Shown here in pieces: positions 7,082 through 16,710 of a stretch of DNA of 64,000 nt. Source of the DNA: Lachnospiraceae bacterium (lineage in GTDB: Bacteria; Bacillota; Clostridia; Lachnospirales; Lachnospiraceae); contig CAAGMZ010000005.1 of the NCBI GenBank assembly GCA_900771195.1, forward strand, positions 18,819 to 82,818, read 5' to 3'. The position numbers were made by a program, and so were the translations under genes. Below the pieces are notes generated by a model, which ran no database searches, was not told where the DNA came from, and saw only the letters and a program-made list of their open reading frames with translations. The first letter of the stretch is position 1; the number at the start of each line of letters is the position of its first letter.

Positions 7082-8452
7082 ATGGTATTTTCGGGACTTA
7101 TATTTCTGTTTATGTTTCTTCCGGCAGTGATACTTCTTTACTACATCTGCCCGGCAAGATTCAGAAACGCAGTGCTGCTTCTGGCAAGCCTTGTGTTTTA
7201 TGCGTGGGGTGAGCCGAAGTATATATTGATAATGATTTTTTCGGCAGTCTTTAATTATGTTATGGGACTGCTCACGGGAAAATACAGGGACGGCGGGAAG
7301 ACCGTCCCTGCCAGAGTGTGCCTTATTGCCTCGGTTGCAGGCAATCTGGCACTTCTTGTTGTATTTAAGTATGTTGGCAATTATATCGGATTAAGGCTTC
7401 CTATCGGAATTTCCTTTTACACATTTCAGGCGATGTCTTACGTGATTGATGTGTACAGGGGAGGAGTGCCGGCTCAGCGCAGCTTCCTTAATTTTGCCAC
7501 ATACATTACCATGTTCCCGCAGCTTATAGCAGGACCTATCGTGCGGTATGCCGATGTGGAAAAGCAGCTTGTGAAAAGGGATGTGTCCGTTGATAAATTT
7601 GCCTGCGGGGTAAGGCGTTTTATTGTGGGACTTGCTAAAAAAGTACTTCTTGCCAATATGGTCGGAAAGCTGTGGGAGTATTCGTTGGCAACGCCGGCAG
7701 ATGAGAGAACGGTAGTGCTTTCATGGCTGGGCGCACTTGCTTTTACCTTCCAGATATATTTTGACTTCTCGGGTTATTCTGACATGGCGATAGGTCTTGG
7801 CAAGATGTTTGGGTTTGACTATAACGAGAATTTCAATTATCCGTATGTGTCTAAAAGCATAACCGAATTCTGGAGAAGATGGCATATTTCGCTGGGGAGC
7901 TGGTTCAGGGAGTATGTGTATATTCCGTTGGGAGGCAACAGGAAGGGAATTTTGAGGCAGGTGATTAACATACTTATCGTCTGGGCGCTTACGGGAATCT
8001 GGCACGGTGCGACGCCCAACTTCCTTTTGTGGGGACTTTATTTCGGAGTTCTTCTGATACTTGAAAAAGTCTTTCTGGGAAAAATACTGGAACGTATCCC
8101 CAGGGTGTTTTCACACATATATGCGATGCTTCTGGTAGTGATGGGCTGGGTTCTTTTTGCCATAGATGACCGGAAGCTTCTGGGAGGCTATGTTGCGGAC
8201 ATGTTTGCATCGCCGGCAGGCTTTTGCAACGGAGGCACGATATATATGCTGTGCGGATACGGAATACTGCTTGTGATATGTATTCTTGGCAGTCTCAGGC
8301 TTCCGGCAGTTATCGCTGGAAAGCTTCAAAAGAAGATGCACACTGTTCCACGAATTATATTGAATATTCTTTTTTACGGAATCATGTTTCTGGCATGCGT
8401 GAGTCTGATTGTTGGGGATTCGTACAATCCGTTTTTGTATTTCAGATTTTAG
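7082..8452 (+). CDS. MBOAT-family membrane O-acyltransferase (AlgI/DltB-like)
   Basis: 456 residues with about ten membrane helices. Signature features are SITEFWRRWHISLGSWFREYVYIPLGG (about 260-287) and the catalytic His in IWHGATPNFLLWG (about 310). AlgI/DltB-type MBOATs pass acyl groups, usually acetyl, across the membrane for transfer to exported polysaccharides or cell-wall polymers. The downstream DHHW gene encodes the AlgX/AlgJ-like partner, 13 nt away, which is the standard arrangement for such a two-part system. The acceptor polymer is not identified in the window. Confidence 0.92.
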   Translation: MVFSGLIFLFMFLPAVILLYYICPARFRNAVLLLASLVFYAWGEPKYILIMIFSAVFNYVMGLLTGKYRDGGKTVPARVCLIASVAGNLALLVVFKYVGNYIGLRLPIGISFYTFQAMSYVIDVYRGGVPAQRSFLNFATYITMFPQLIAGPIVRYADVEKQLVKRDVSVDKFACGVRRFIVGLAKKVLLANMVGKLWEYSLATPADERTVVLSWLGALAFTFQIYFDFSGYSDMAIGLGKMFGFDYNENFNYPYVSKSITEFWRRWHISLGSWFREYVYIPLGGNRKGILRQVINILIVWALTGIWHGATPNFLLWGLYFGVLLILEKVFLGKILERIPRVFSHIYAMLLVVMGWVLFAIDDRKLLGGYVADMFASPAGFCNGGTIYMLCGYGILLVICILGSLRLPAVIAGKLQKKMHTVPRIILNILFYGIMFLACVSLIVGDSYNPFLYFRF

Positions 8453-8465
8453 GGGGGAGACAGTT

Positions 8466-9569
8466 ATGAAAAAAGAAAATCTTATAACCGTAATCCTTTT
8501 TCTTACAGTAATTTTCGGATTGGGAGGAGCCTTCTGGATAGTAAAGGACAGGGATTTTTCGGAAAATGAAAACCGGTATCTTGCAAAAGCACCTGAGATT
8601 ACGATGAAGTCAGTACTGGACGGTGAATTCATGGACCGGGCGGAGGATTATGTATCTGACCAGTTTGTGCTCAGAGATGGGTTTATGGCAGCGGCCTCAA
8701 CGCTTCAGAGATCCGCCGGAAAGCAGGACATCAATGAAGTCTATGTGGGTAAGGACGGATATTTTATCCCCAAGACGGAAGAGCGGGATGTGGACCGGGA
8801 ACTGTTTGAAAGCAATATAAAGAGTGTCAACAGCTTTTTTGAAAAGTGTGATATATCAGGGAAAAAGGTGATGATGATTATTCCCACGGCATCGCTGGTT
8901 CTTGAAGACAGGCTTCCGGCAAATGCACCGGAATTTGACCAGACGGAGGCAATTTCGCAGATATGTGAAGGAATAAGCCGGGGAACAGTTATTGATGTTA
9001 CTGACTGTCTTATGGCAGATGAAGCTCAGACATATTATAAGACAGACCACCACTGGACAACATACGGGGCATATGACGGATACAGGAGGTATTGCGAACT
9101 GTATGGGAGAAGTGTCGGGGACAGCGGTAAAAATTGGATTACTGTCACTGAAAATTTCAGGGGAAGTCTGTATTCCAAGGTACTTCTTCCGGGATGTGAA
9201 TATGATGACATTGTGGCAGTGCCTGAGCCTTCATGCAGCGTGATATGCGATGGCATGCCCGGTAACCTTTATCACTATGAGGCTCTTTCCGCCAAGGATA
9301 AATATAATTTTTTCCTGGGAGGTAATTATGGAAAGGTCGAGATAAAGGGAAACGGAACGGGTAATCTGCTGGTTATAAAGGATTCCTTTGCCAATTGCTT
9401 TGTCCCTTTTCTGATTGATGATTACGCGGAAATCACAATGATAGATTTGCGTTATTATATGGGGAGCCCCAAAGCGTTACTTGACGGCAAAAGCATTACG
9501 GATGTGCTTGTTTTATACAATATTTCCAATTTCCGGGAGGATGAAAATATAATAAAACTGGGATTGTAA
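8466..9569 (+). CDS. DHHW-family protein (AlgX/AlgJ-like SGNH-type partner)
   Basis: 367 residues from ATG 8466 behind GGGGGAGACAGTT. One N-terminal TM helix (about 5-26) precedes an extracytoplasmic SGNH-like domain. The family-defining [11 protein letters not shown] sits near residue 195, and a second conserved block, [14 protein letters not shown], near residue 305 supplies the Ser. Together with the MBOAT protein it is expected to transfer acyl groups to a surface glycan. The gene ends the four-gene operon; the next gene, glnS, starts after 64 bp. Confidence 0.88.
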   Translation: MKKENLITVILFLTVIFGLGGAFWIVKDRDFSENENRYLAKAPEITMKSVLDGEFMDRAEDYVSDQFVLRDGFMAAASTLQRSAGKQDINEVYVGKDGYFIPKTEERDVDRELFESNIKSVNSFFEKCDISGKKVMMIIPTASLVLEDRLPANAPEFDQTEAISQICEGISRGTVIDVTDCLMADEAQTYYKTDHHWTTYGAYDGYRRYCELYGRSVGDSGKNWITVTENFRGSLYSKVLLPGCEYDDIVAVPEPSCSVICDGMPGNLYHYEALSAKDKYNFFLGGNYGKVEIKGNGTGNLLVIKDSFANCFVPFLIDDYAEITMIDLRYYMGSPKALLDGKSITDVLVLYNISNFREDENIIKLGL

Positions 9570-9633
9570 AAAGCAGAAAATTCTGTTATCATTATTAGTC
9601 AGAGTACACGAACTGATATCGGAGGAATTCATT

Positions 9634-11298
9634 ATGGAAAATGAAGAAACATTATCCAAAAATTTTATTGAACAGATAATTGACAAGGATATAGAGGAAG
9701 GTCACTGTAAGGCAGTGATGACCCGTTTTCCTCCGGAGCCTAACGGTTATCTTCATATAGGACACGCAAAGTCCATACTTCTCAACTATGGACTTGCTAA
9801 GGAGTACGGTGGAAAGTTCAATCTCAGATTTGACGATACCAATCCTACCAAGGAAAAGGATGAGTATGTCGAGTCCATTATTGCCGATGTGAAATGGCTT
9901 GGGGCTGATTTTGAGGACAGACTTTACTTTGCATCGGATTATTTTGATATTATGTATGAGTCAGCGGTCAGGCTTATTAAGAAGGGCAAGGCGTATGTGT
10001 GCGATTTGTCTGCCGAGCAGATAAAGGAATACCGCGGAACACTTACGGAACCGGGTAAAAACAGTCCTTACAGAGACCGTTCCGTTGAGGAGAACCTTGA
10101 ACTTTTCGAAAATATGAAGAATGGCATGTACGCAGACGGGGAGAAGGTCCTTCGTGCCAAAATAGACATGGCATCGCCCAACATCAATATGCGTGACCCG
10201 GTAATATACCGTGTGGCACATCAGTCGCATCAGAGACAGGGCGACAAGTGGTGCATCTATCCCATGTATGATTTTGCCCATCCCATAGAGGATGCCATAG
10301 AGGGAGTGACACATTCCATCTGTACACTTGAGTTTGAGGACCACAGACCGCTTTATAACTGGGTGGTCAATGAGCTTGAGTACGAGAATCCGCCCAAGCA
10401 GATTGAATTTGCAAAGCTTTATCTCACCAATGTGGTGACAGGAAAGAGATATATCAAGAGACTTGTGGATGAAGGAATAGTTGACGGCTGGGATGACCCC
10501 AGACTCGTTACGCTTGCAGCTCTCAAAAGACGCGGTTATACGCCTGAATCAATCAGGATGTTTGTTGACCTGGTCGGCGTAACAAAGGCTAACGGCTCTG
10601 TTGATTATGCAATGCTCGAATACTGCATCAGGGAAGACCTTAAGCTCAAAAAATCCCGTGTCATGGCAGTTCTTGACCCGGTGAAGCTTATCATAGACAA
10701 TTATCCGGAAGGTCAGACGGAGATGCTTGAGGTTCCCAATAACCTTGAGAATCCGGAGCTCGGTACCAGGCAGGTACCATTTGGCCGTGAGCTTTATATA
10801 GAGCGCGAGGACTTTATGGAGGAGCCGCCCAAGAAATATTACAGGCTGTATCCGGGCAATGAAGTGCGCCTGATGAATGCTTATTTTGTTAAGTGTGTAA
10901 GCTTTGAAAAGGATGAAAACGGCAGGGTGACAGAGATTCACTGCACTTATGACCCTGAGACCAAGAGCGGCTCGGGATTTGAGGGACGTAAGGTTAAGGG
11001 AACAATCCACTGGGTAAGCGTTCCTGATGCCATCACTGTTGAGGCGAGACTTTATGAGAATATCATAGATGAGGAAAAAGGCGTCTACAATGAGGACGGA
11101 AGCCTTAACCTCAACCCTGATTCCCTTAAGGTTGTGGAAAAGTGCTATGTTGAGCCTTCCGTAAAGGACGCGAAGGCGTATGACAGCTTCCAGTTTGTCA
11201 GAAACGGATTTTTCTGTGTTGACAGCAAGGATTCAACGGACGAGCAACTTGTATTTAACAGGATTGTATCGCTTAAGAGCTCATTTAAGCTGAATTAG
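9634..11298 (+). CDS. glnS: Glutaminyl-tRNA synthetase
   Basis: 554 residues with HIGH signature [12 protein letters not shown] (residues 34-44), the class Ib insertion [15 protein letters not shown], and a two-part beta-barrel anticodon-binding region in the C-terminal 200 residues. The KMSKS loop appears as [10 protein letters not shown], with Gly where Ser is usual; this variant should be compared with relatives. Direct glutaminylation of tRNA-Gln means the GatCAB route is not needed for Gln. A tRNA-Gln(CTG) gene lies at 47 kb. Start ATG 9634 follows GGAGGAATTCATT. The DUF2225 gene follows after 14 nt, so they are co-transcribed. Confidence 0.96.
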   Translation: MENEETLSKNFIEQIIDKDIEEGHCKAVMTRFPPEPNGYLHIGHAKSILLNYGLAKEYGGKFNLRFDDTNPTKEKDEYVESIIADVKWLGADFEDRLYFASDYFDIMYESAVRLIKKGKAYVCDLSAEQIKEYRGTLTEPGKNSPYRDRSVEENLELFENMKNGMYADGEKVLRAKIDMASPNINMRDPVIYRVAHQSHQRQGDKWCIYPMYDFAHPIEDAIEGVTHSICTLEFEDHRPLYNWVVNELEYENPPKQIEFAKLYLTNVVTGKRYIKRLVDEGIVDGWDDPRLVTLAALKRRGYTPESIRMFVDLVGVTKANGSVDYAMLEYCIREDLKLKKSRVMAVLDPVKLIIDNYPEGQTEMLEVPNNLENPELGTRQVPFGRELYIEREDFMEEPPKKYYRLYPGNEVRLMNAYFVKCVSFEKDENGRVTEIHCTYDPETKSGSGFEGRKVKGTIHWVSVPDAITVEARLYENIIDEEKGVYNEDGSLNLNPDSLKVVEKCYVEPSVKDAKAYDSFQFVRNGFFCVDSKDSTDEQLVFNRIVSLKSSFKLN

Positions 11299-11312
11299 TC
11301 GGAGGTGTTTGC

Positions 11313-12170
11313 ATGGGCGATATTTTTTCGGGACTTGAGTCCATGGGACTTGGAAGTCTTTCCAACATGAGTATATATGATGAGGATAAGAAGGAATCCC
11401 ATTCAGGTAACGGCGGTTCGAAGCCGCAGGAACAGGTGATGAGTGAGGCAGACTACATCTTTGACAAAAAGATGCAGTGCCCTGTCTGTAATTCGGAATT
11501 CAAGGTGAAGGCCGTCAAGACAGGAAAGGCACGCCTTATAGGTTCCGATTCGGATCTTCGCCCTAAATATGCAGGAATTGATTCGATAAAGTATGATGCG
11601 ATAGTATGTCCCAATTGCGGCTATGCTGCGCTCAGCAGATTCTTCAGCTATATGACATCAATACAGGCCAGATTTATCAGAGAAGGGATTACCGCTCATT
11701 TTAAGAAGCTGCCCGAAACCGGCGATATTTATACATATGATGAGGCAATAAGCAGATACAAGCTTGCACTTTTGAATTCAGTTGTCAAAAAAGCCAAGAA
11801 CAGCGAACGTGCTTACACCTGCCTGAAGATTGCATGGCTTTACAGAGGGAAAAAGGAAAATCTTCCTGCTGACACGCCTAATTATAATGCGGTTAAGGTT
11901 GAGTGTGACAAAAATGAGCTTGAGATGATAAATAATGCGTACGCCGGATTTCTGACAAGCCGCGATAAAGAAGATTATCCCATATGCGGAATGGATGAGG
12001 CAACCTTTGACTATCTGATTGCCGACCTTGCCAACAGAGTGGGGCAGTATGAGGTTTCAGAGAAGATGGCCGCTACAGTGATAATGTCGCGTGCCGCCAG
12101 TGGCAGGATTAAGGAAAAAGCCCGTGACCTTCGTGAGGAGGTCAAGAAAAAGCTTGCTAAAAAAGCTTAA
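11313..12170 (+). CDS. DUF2225 zinc-ribbon/TPR-like protein
   Basis: 285 residues, RBS CGGAGGTGTTTGC. Two CxxC pairs, CPVCNSEF (about 49-56) and CPNCGYAA (about 90-97), form a likely zinc ribbon. They are followed by a helical region (about 140-270) with tetratricopeptide-like character (ERAYTCLKIAWLYRGKKENL). This matches the DUF2225 family, cytoplasmic proteins of unknown function common in Clostridia and Bacilli. It sits between glnS and an LTA-synthase-like gene with short gaps. Family assignment is firm, function unknown. Confidence 0.85.
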   Translation: MGDIFSGLESMGLGSLSNMSIYDEDKKESHSGNGGSKPQEQVMSEADYIFDKKMQCPVCNSEFKVKAVKTGKARLIGSDSDLRPKYAGIDSIKYDAIVCPNCGYAALSRFFSYMTSIQARFIREGITAHFKKLPETGDIYTYDEAISRYKLALLNSVVKKAKNSERAYTCLKIAWLYRGKKENLPADTPNYNAVKVECDKNELEMINNAYAGFLTSRDKEDYPICGMDEATFDYLIADLANRVGQYEVSEKMAATVIMSRAASGRIKEKARDLREEVKKKLAKKA

Positions 12171-12193
12171 TTTACTTTTTGGGAGGAATTAAT

Positions 12194-14272
12194 ATGGGCT
12201 CTGAGGAAGAGAACATAACACAGGGTACCGCTGTAAAAGCAAAATGGTACAACAATAAATTTTTTGGCAATCTGTGGGTAAGGCTGGCGCTTTACTCATT
12301 TTTGCTTAATATGATAATCGAGTCACTTAACAGACTTTCGGTTATAAAGATGTTCAGCCATCTTTTTACCAGTCCGCTTGTGTTTCTGTATAACACGCTT
12401 ATGATTTTTTTTACTATGACATTTGTGGCATTTTTCAAAAAGCGAATTTTTGCCACATCCATAGTAACATTTGTGTGGCTCGTGCTTGGTGTGGTTAATT
12501 GTATTATAAGTGTCAACAGAAAAACGCCGTTTACGGCCCCTGATTTTCTGAATATTGCTGAAGGCTTCAGGATTATTGACCATTACCTGAGCCCGTTCCT
12601 TATAGTTATGCTGATTATACTCGTTTTGGCAATAATAGCGGGAATTGTGTTTGCAGCGATAAAGTCACCTAAATATACAGGAAAGATAAATTTTCTGAAA
12701 TGTGGTCTTATAAGTGCCGTATGCTTCGGGATTCTTTCGGTTTATACAATGCTCGGAAATGCAACGGGACTTCTTGCTCCCAATTTTGGAAACATCCGTC
12801 AGGCGTACAGGGATTACGGCTTCGGGTACTGCTTTTCCAGCTCGATTTTTAAAATGGGAATAGACAAGCCCAAGGATTACTCCAAGGATAAGGTCAATGA
12901 GCTGATGGAAGAATTAAATACCACTGCTCCCACCATGTCTCCCACTGAGGAAAACCCCGGGCAGTCGGAACAGGAAACTCCCCAAGACGTGGAAAAGCCG
13001 GAAGAGAAGGACAGGCCTAATATTATCTTTGTTCAGCTGGAGTCACTTTTTGATCCGACGCTAATAAAGGGACTGGAATTTTCCGAGGACCCGATACCTA
13101 ATCTGCGCGGGCTTTACAAGAACTATTCCAGCGGATACCTTTCGGTGCCTTCATTCGGCGCAGGTACTGCCAATACAGAATTTGAGGTCATAACAGGTAT
13201 GAATCTTGATGACTTCGGACCCGGAGAATATCCGTACAAAACAGTTCTCCATAATAACGCATGCGAGTCTGTGGGCTATTATCTGAAGGATTACGGATAT
13301 ACTATTAATGCCCTTCATGACAATGACGGTGATTTTTACCAGAGAAATACCGTATTCAGCAGGCTTGGGTTTGACACATTTACGTCGATTGAGTACATTG
13401 AAAATTATGAGGAAACGCCTATCGGCTGGGCAAAAGACAAGTGCCTGACGGGTGAGATAACCGACATTCTGGACGGCAACAGCACTCCGGATTTCATTTA
13501 TGCCATTTCAGTTCAGGGACATGGCGATTATCCTGAGGATACAAGCGGAATGGAGCTTCCCATAAAAGTCACTAATGATAATGTTACCGGCATTCCTGTG
13601 GGATTTGAGTATTATGTGAACGAAGTACACGAGATGGATGAATTTGTCGGAGAACTTATATCGGTGCTTGGAAAGCGTGATGACAAAAATGTTGTGGTAT
13701 TTTACGGAGACCATCTTCCTACAATTGATGTTACTGATGATGACCTTGTAAACGGCAGTATTTTTCAGACTGAGTATGTTGTCTGGGATAATTTCGGTCT
13801 TGCGAAGGAAGATGCGGATTTGGAGGCCTTCCAGCTTTCAGCTTCGGTACTTGACAGGGTTGGAATGAAGGGCGGAATCATACAGCAGTATCACATCAAC
13901 AGCATGAATAACGATGATCAGGACAAATATCTTGAGGATCTGAGACTTTTGGAGTATGACATACTCTACGGCGAGTGCAATGCATATGATGGGGAGCTGC
14001 CCTATACGATAACCAATCTTAAGATGGGACATAAGAACATTACTATTGATGGAGCCAAAAACCTTCAGGGACACGCCGTGGTTACAGGCAAAAACTTCAC
14101 AAAGAGCAGTGTTGCCATGGTTAACGGTAAGGAGGTATCCACCATATTCAACACCTCGGGCGAACTTATACTTGATGAATGCCAGCTTAATCCGGGCGAC
14201 AGTATCACTGTCGTTCAGATGTCAGCGGAAGAAAATGTGCTGAGCAGTACAAGTATATATGTTTTCAGATAG
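12194..14272 (+). CDS. LtaS-like sulfatase-fold phosphoglycerol transferase
   Basis: 692 residues; ATG 12194 is set by GGGAGG 7 nt upstream. About five N-terminal TM helices (20-190) and an acidic Pro/Glu linker (about 230-270) precede an extracellular sulfatase-fold domain. Key elements are NIIFVQLESLFDP (metal Glu), GAGTANTEFE (the nucleophile Thr of LtaS lies here) and FYGDHLPTID (metal Asp-His). LtaS-type enzymes polymerise glycerol-phosphate from phosphatidylglycerol to make lipoteichoic acid or decorate glycans. The last about 80 residues form an extra strand-rich, IPT/TIG-like domain that canonical LtaS lacks. Confidence 0.9.
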   Translation: MGSEEENITQGTAVKAKWYNNKFFGNLWVRLALYSFLLNMIIESLNRLSVIKMFSHLFTSPLVFLYNTLMIFFTMTFVAFFKKRIFATSIVTFVWLVLGVVNCIISVNRKTPFTAPDFLNIAEGFRIIDHYLSPFLIVMLIILVLAIIAGIVFAAIKSPKYTGKINFLKCGLISAVCFGILSVYTMLGNATGLLAPNFGNIRQAYRDYGFGYCFSSSIFKMGIDKPKDYSKDKVNELMEELNTTAPTMSPTEENPGQSEQETPQDVEKPEEKDRPNIIFVQLESLFDPTLIKGLEFSEDPIPNLRGLYKNYSSGYLSVPSFGAGTANTEFEVITGMNLDDFGPGEYPYKTVLHNNACESVGYYLKDYGYTINALHDNDGDFYQRNTVFSRLGFDTFTSIEYIENYEETPIGWAKDKCLTGEITDILDGNSTPDFIYAISVQGHGDYPEDTSGMELPIKVTNDNVTGIPVGFEYYVNEVHEMDEFVGELISVLGKRDDKNVVVFYGDHLPTIDVTDDDLVNGSIFQTEYVVWDNFGLAKEDADLEAFQLSASVLDRVGMKGGIIQQYHINSMNNDDQDKYLEDLRLLEYDILYGECNAYDGELPYTITNLKMGHKNITIDGAKNLQGHAVVTGKNFTKSSVAMVNGKEVSTIFNTSGELILDECQLNPGDSITVVQMSAEENVLSSTSIYVFR

Positions 14273-14285
14273 GTAAAATAAAAGA

Positions 14286-14356
14286 GAGCTGTAAAATATT
14301 CGTCTGCCGGCGTGCATGGAAACCGCCGCAGAAAATCATTTTACAGCTCATTTTGG
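14286..14356. terminator. Bidirectional terminator between LtaS-like and DUF6062 genes
   Basis: GAGCTGTAAAAT (14286-14297) and ATTTTACAGCTC (14338-14349) close a second inner helix (CTGCCGGCG/CGCCGCAG). ATTTTGG follows. The outer core is shared with terminators at 1481 and 43001. Confidence 0.8.
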
Positions 14357-14375
14357 TAAATGGTGTTTCCGGCAG

Positions 14376-15092
14376 CTATTTTTGCTCCAGAAATACTCCG
14401 TTGGTCTTTATCGTTCCTCTTATCAGTGAATCTTTTGCATTTTTCCATGGTTCATCATTATACCGGTAATCAAACTTATTGATAAACCATTCTATATCGT
14501 CTCTTACGCGTTCCATATTGGTAATATAAAGTTCACCGGTTATATTTACGAATTCTTCCAGATCATTTCCCTTAAGAAACTGCGCGCACCGCTTTATCAG
14601 AAGGCTGTAATGCCTTGAACAGAAGCCCTTGCAGTTCCTGTATTTTTCCCTGAATTCCAAATCCGATTTCCACAGGAAAAAAATGGTGTCAATATAACGG
14701 TCAAAAAAAGCATTGATTCTGTCACACACAAAGCACGACCTGTCGAGGTTGTCGAGGTATTTGATGGCAGGAAGCTCGGAAGCGCCTTTCTTGAGAATTT
14801 TGCCGGAACCGGTGGGCAGATTTCCCTTAAGGTCATTAATTGTCTTGTCAAAGTGGGTTTTCATCACCCATGCCATTCCAAGCCTGTTATCCTTGTGATA
14901 CACCATTGCGATGTGTTTGTCGCAGAAGCCTGCCTCGTCAGTCATGGCGCGCGTGTCGTCCTCCATATAGCTTGGACCCATGGTGTAGTCTACGGCATCG
15001 TCCTCAAGCTTTTTGTGCATGGCACAGATGGGACACTCACAGTCTGCGGCAAAAGCATCATTGACAGGAATTGAGTATAATTGTTCTTTCAT
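14376..15092 (-). CDS. DUF6062 family protein (Cys-rich, cytoplasmic)
   Basis: 238 residues from ATG at 15092, preceded by GGGAGGTTTCAA on the minus strand. Three Cys/His clusters stand out: CECPICAMH (about 19-27), FCDKHIAMVYH (about 57-67) and SCFVCDRI with KGFCSRHYSLL. These look like metal or Fe-S ligand sites. The protein matches the DUF6062 family of Lachnospiraceae, whose role is unknown. It is transcribed divergently from a MocR-type regulator, with overlapping promoters, so that regulator may control it. Confidence 0.75.
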   Translation of the reverse strand: MKEQLYSIPVNDAFAADCECPICAMHKKLEDDAVDYTMGPSYMEDDTRAMTDEAGFCDKHIAMVYHKDNRLGMAWVMKTHFDKTINDLKGNLPTGSGKILKKGASELPAIKYLDNLDRSCFVCDRINAFFDRYIDTIFFLWKSDLEFREKYRNCKGFCSRHYSLLIKRCAQFLKGNDLEEFVNITGELYITNMERVRDDIEWFINKFDYRYNDEPWKNAKDSLIRGTIKTNGVFLEQK

Positions 15093-15119
15093 TTGAAACC
15101 TCCCGGAATTACTGGTTAC

Positions 15120-15170
15120 ATCATACCATATCCTGTATTGCTTGCACAAGCTGAATTAAAATGGTATGCT
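15120..15170. promoter_or_regulatory. Divergent overlapping promoters with an inverted-repeat operator
   Basis: Rightward promoter: TTGCAC (15142-15147), 17-bp spacer, TATGCT (15165-15170). Leftward promoter: TTGTGC (15149-15144), 18-bp spacer, TATGAT (15125-15120). Both -35 boxes come from the same TTGCACAA. An exact inverted repeat, CATACCAT (15122-15129) and ATGGTATG (15161-15168), overlaps each -10 box. One dimeric regulator bound here could shut both genes. Confidence 0.65.
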
Positions 15171-15206
15171 TTATACAGATAAAAAATAATCGGAGGATGA
15201 TGCCAG

Positions 15207-16598
15207 ATGAAGGAGCTTGCGATTTTTGTTGATACATCACTGCCGGTTCCGGCGTATGAACAGATATATTCTTTTATTAAAAAAGAAATAATAAGCGGAA
15301 GGCTTTCCAAGGGCACCAAGCTGCCGTCCACAAGGGAACTGGCAGATTATATGCAGTTCAGCAGAAGCACCATACTCATGGCCTATGAGCAGCTTATCGC
15401 CGAGGGTTACATAGAGTCAAGGACAAGGCGGGGATATTTCGTAACAGAGGTGGAGAAAGGGTTTGATGTCCGGGATGTGAAGAGCCCTCAGGAAAAAAGA
15501 GAGAGCCGGCAGGCCGGATATGAAACAGATTTTTCACCTGACGGTATTGAGGAGGATTTTTTTCCGTACAATGAATGGAGAAGGCTTGGCCATCAGGTTG
15601 TCGTAAGCGAGAACAGTGAACTTTTTAACAGTGGGGACCCTAAGGGCGACATAGGGCTTCGCATGCAGATAGCGCAGTATCTGGGAGAATCACGCGGCGT
15701 GCGGACCGATGCGGACCATATTGTGCTTGGTGCAGGCAATGAGAACATTCTCACGATTATCAGCATGCTTGTGGGTAAAGCTTTGTTTGCCATGGAAAAT
15801 CCGGTGTACGGAAAGTCGTACAGGATAATCAAGAATCTCGGACATGATGTGCGCATGGTGGGAATTGATGAGTCCGGCATTGATGTGAAGGAGCTTGAAG
15901 GTACGGCTGCCGATGTTGTCTATGTGACACCGTCACACCAGTATCCGCTCGGAACAATCATGAGCATATCAAGGCGGCTGGAGCTTATAGACTGGGCCTG
16001 CAGGGAAGAAGGGCGTTATATTATAGAAGATGATTACGACAGTGAATTCAGGTACCGTGGAAAACCGATTCCGTCTCTTCAGGGCAATGACCGCAACGGA
16101 AAGGTGATTTACATAGGCACCTTCTCTAAATCAATTTCGCCTGCACTTAGGATAAGCTATATGGTAATCCCCGAGGGACTTTATGAGAAATATGAGGAAT
16201 TGTCCTCGTTTATGGGTAATACGGTTTCGAGGATTGATCAGAAGACGGTGGAGCTTTTTATGAAAACCGGCGGATTTGAACGGCATCTTAACAGGATGAG
16301 AAAAATATACAAGAATAAGCATGAGGTCATGCTTACGGAGCTGAAAAAATGGAGCAGGACGACGGTTTCGGGTGAGAATGCAGGTGTCCATATGCTGGTT
16401 CACATCGATAATGGAAAAAGTGAGAAGGAGCTGGTGGAACTGGCCGGTGAAGCGGGAATCAGGGTTTATCCTCTGTCAGCGTATTATAAAGGGCCTGCTG
16501 ACTATAAAATACCGACAGTAATTCTGGGCTACGCAAGGCTGAGTCCGGAGCAGATTGAAAATGGACTCACAAAATTAAAGAAAGTGTGGAAAATATAA
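15207..16598 (+). CDS. MocR/PdxR-type regulator (GntR HTH + aminotransferase fold)
   Basis: 463 residues. The N-terminal GntR winged helix (about 10-80) contains LPSTRELADYMQFSRSTI and a wing ending in RTRRGYFV. A fold-type I aminotransferase domain (about 110-463) has the PLP pocket HQYPLGTIMS, IIEDDYDSEF and the Schiff-base Lys in GTFSKSISPALR. MocR proteins use PLP as effector and often regulate vitamin B6 or amino-acid genes; no pdx genes are adjacent. The gene diverges from the DUF6062 gene across an operator-like inverted repeat. Confidence 0.92.
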   Translation: MKELAIFVDTSLPVPAYEQIYSFIKKEIISGRLSKGTKLPSTRELADYMQFSRSTILMAYEQLIAEGYIESRTRRGYFVTEVEKGFDVRDVKSPQEKRESRQAGYETDFSPDGIEEDFFPYNEWRRLGHQVVVSENSELFNSGDPKGDIGLRMQIAQYLGESRGVRTDADHIVLGAGNENILTIISMLVGKALFAMENPVYGKSYRIIKNLGHDVRMVGIDESGIDVKELEGTAADVVYVTPSHQYPLGTIMSISRRLELIDWACREEGRYIIEDDYDSEFRYRGKPIPSLQGNDRNGKVIYIGTFSKSISPALRISYMVIPEGLYEKYEELSSFMGNTVSRIDQKTVELFMKTGGFERHLNRMRKIYKNKHEVMLTELKKWSRTTVSGENAGVHMLVHIDNGKSEKELVELAGEAGIRVYPLSAYYKGPADYKIPTVILGYARLSPEQIENGLTKLKKVWKI

Positions 16599-16710
16599 CA
16601 GATATAAGATATAATGTATGTGAAGGTAATCAGCATTGCGACCGGACCGGTGACTGCGGTGACCGGCAGAAGGCAGCGCTGTTTTACGGTGCAGAGAAAG
16701 GAGACTTGTA

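Noticed and set aside
16599..16710. Riboswitch in the CGG/CCGG-rich leader of the CheX-like gene
   Set aside because: Short ACCGG repeats are present, but the pattern does not fit c-di-GMP or other known aptamers that I can recall.
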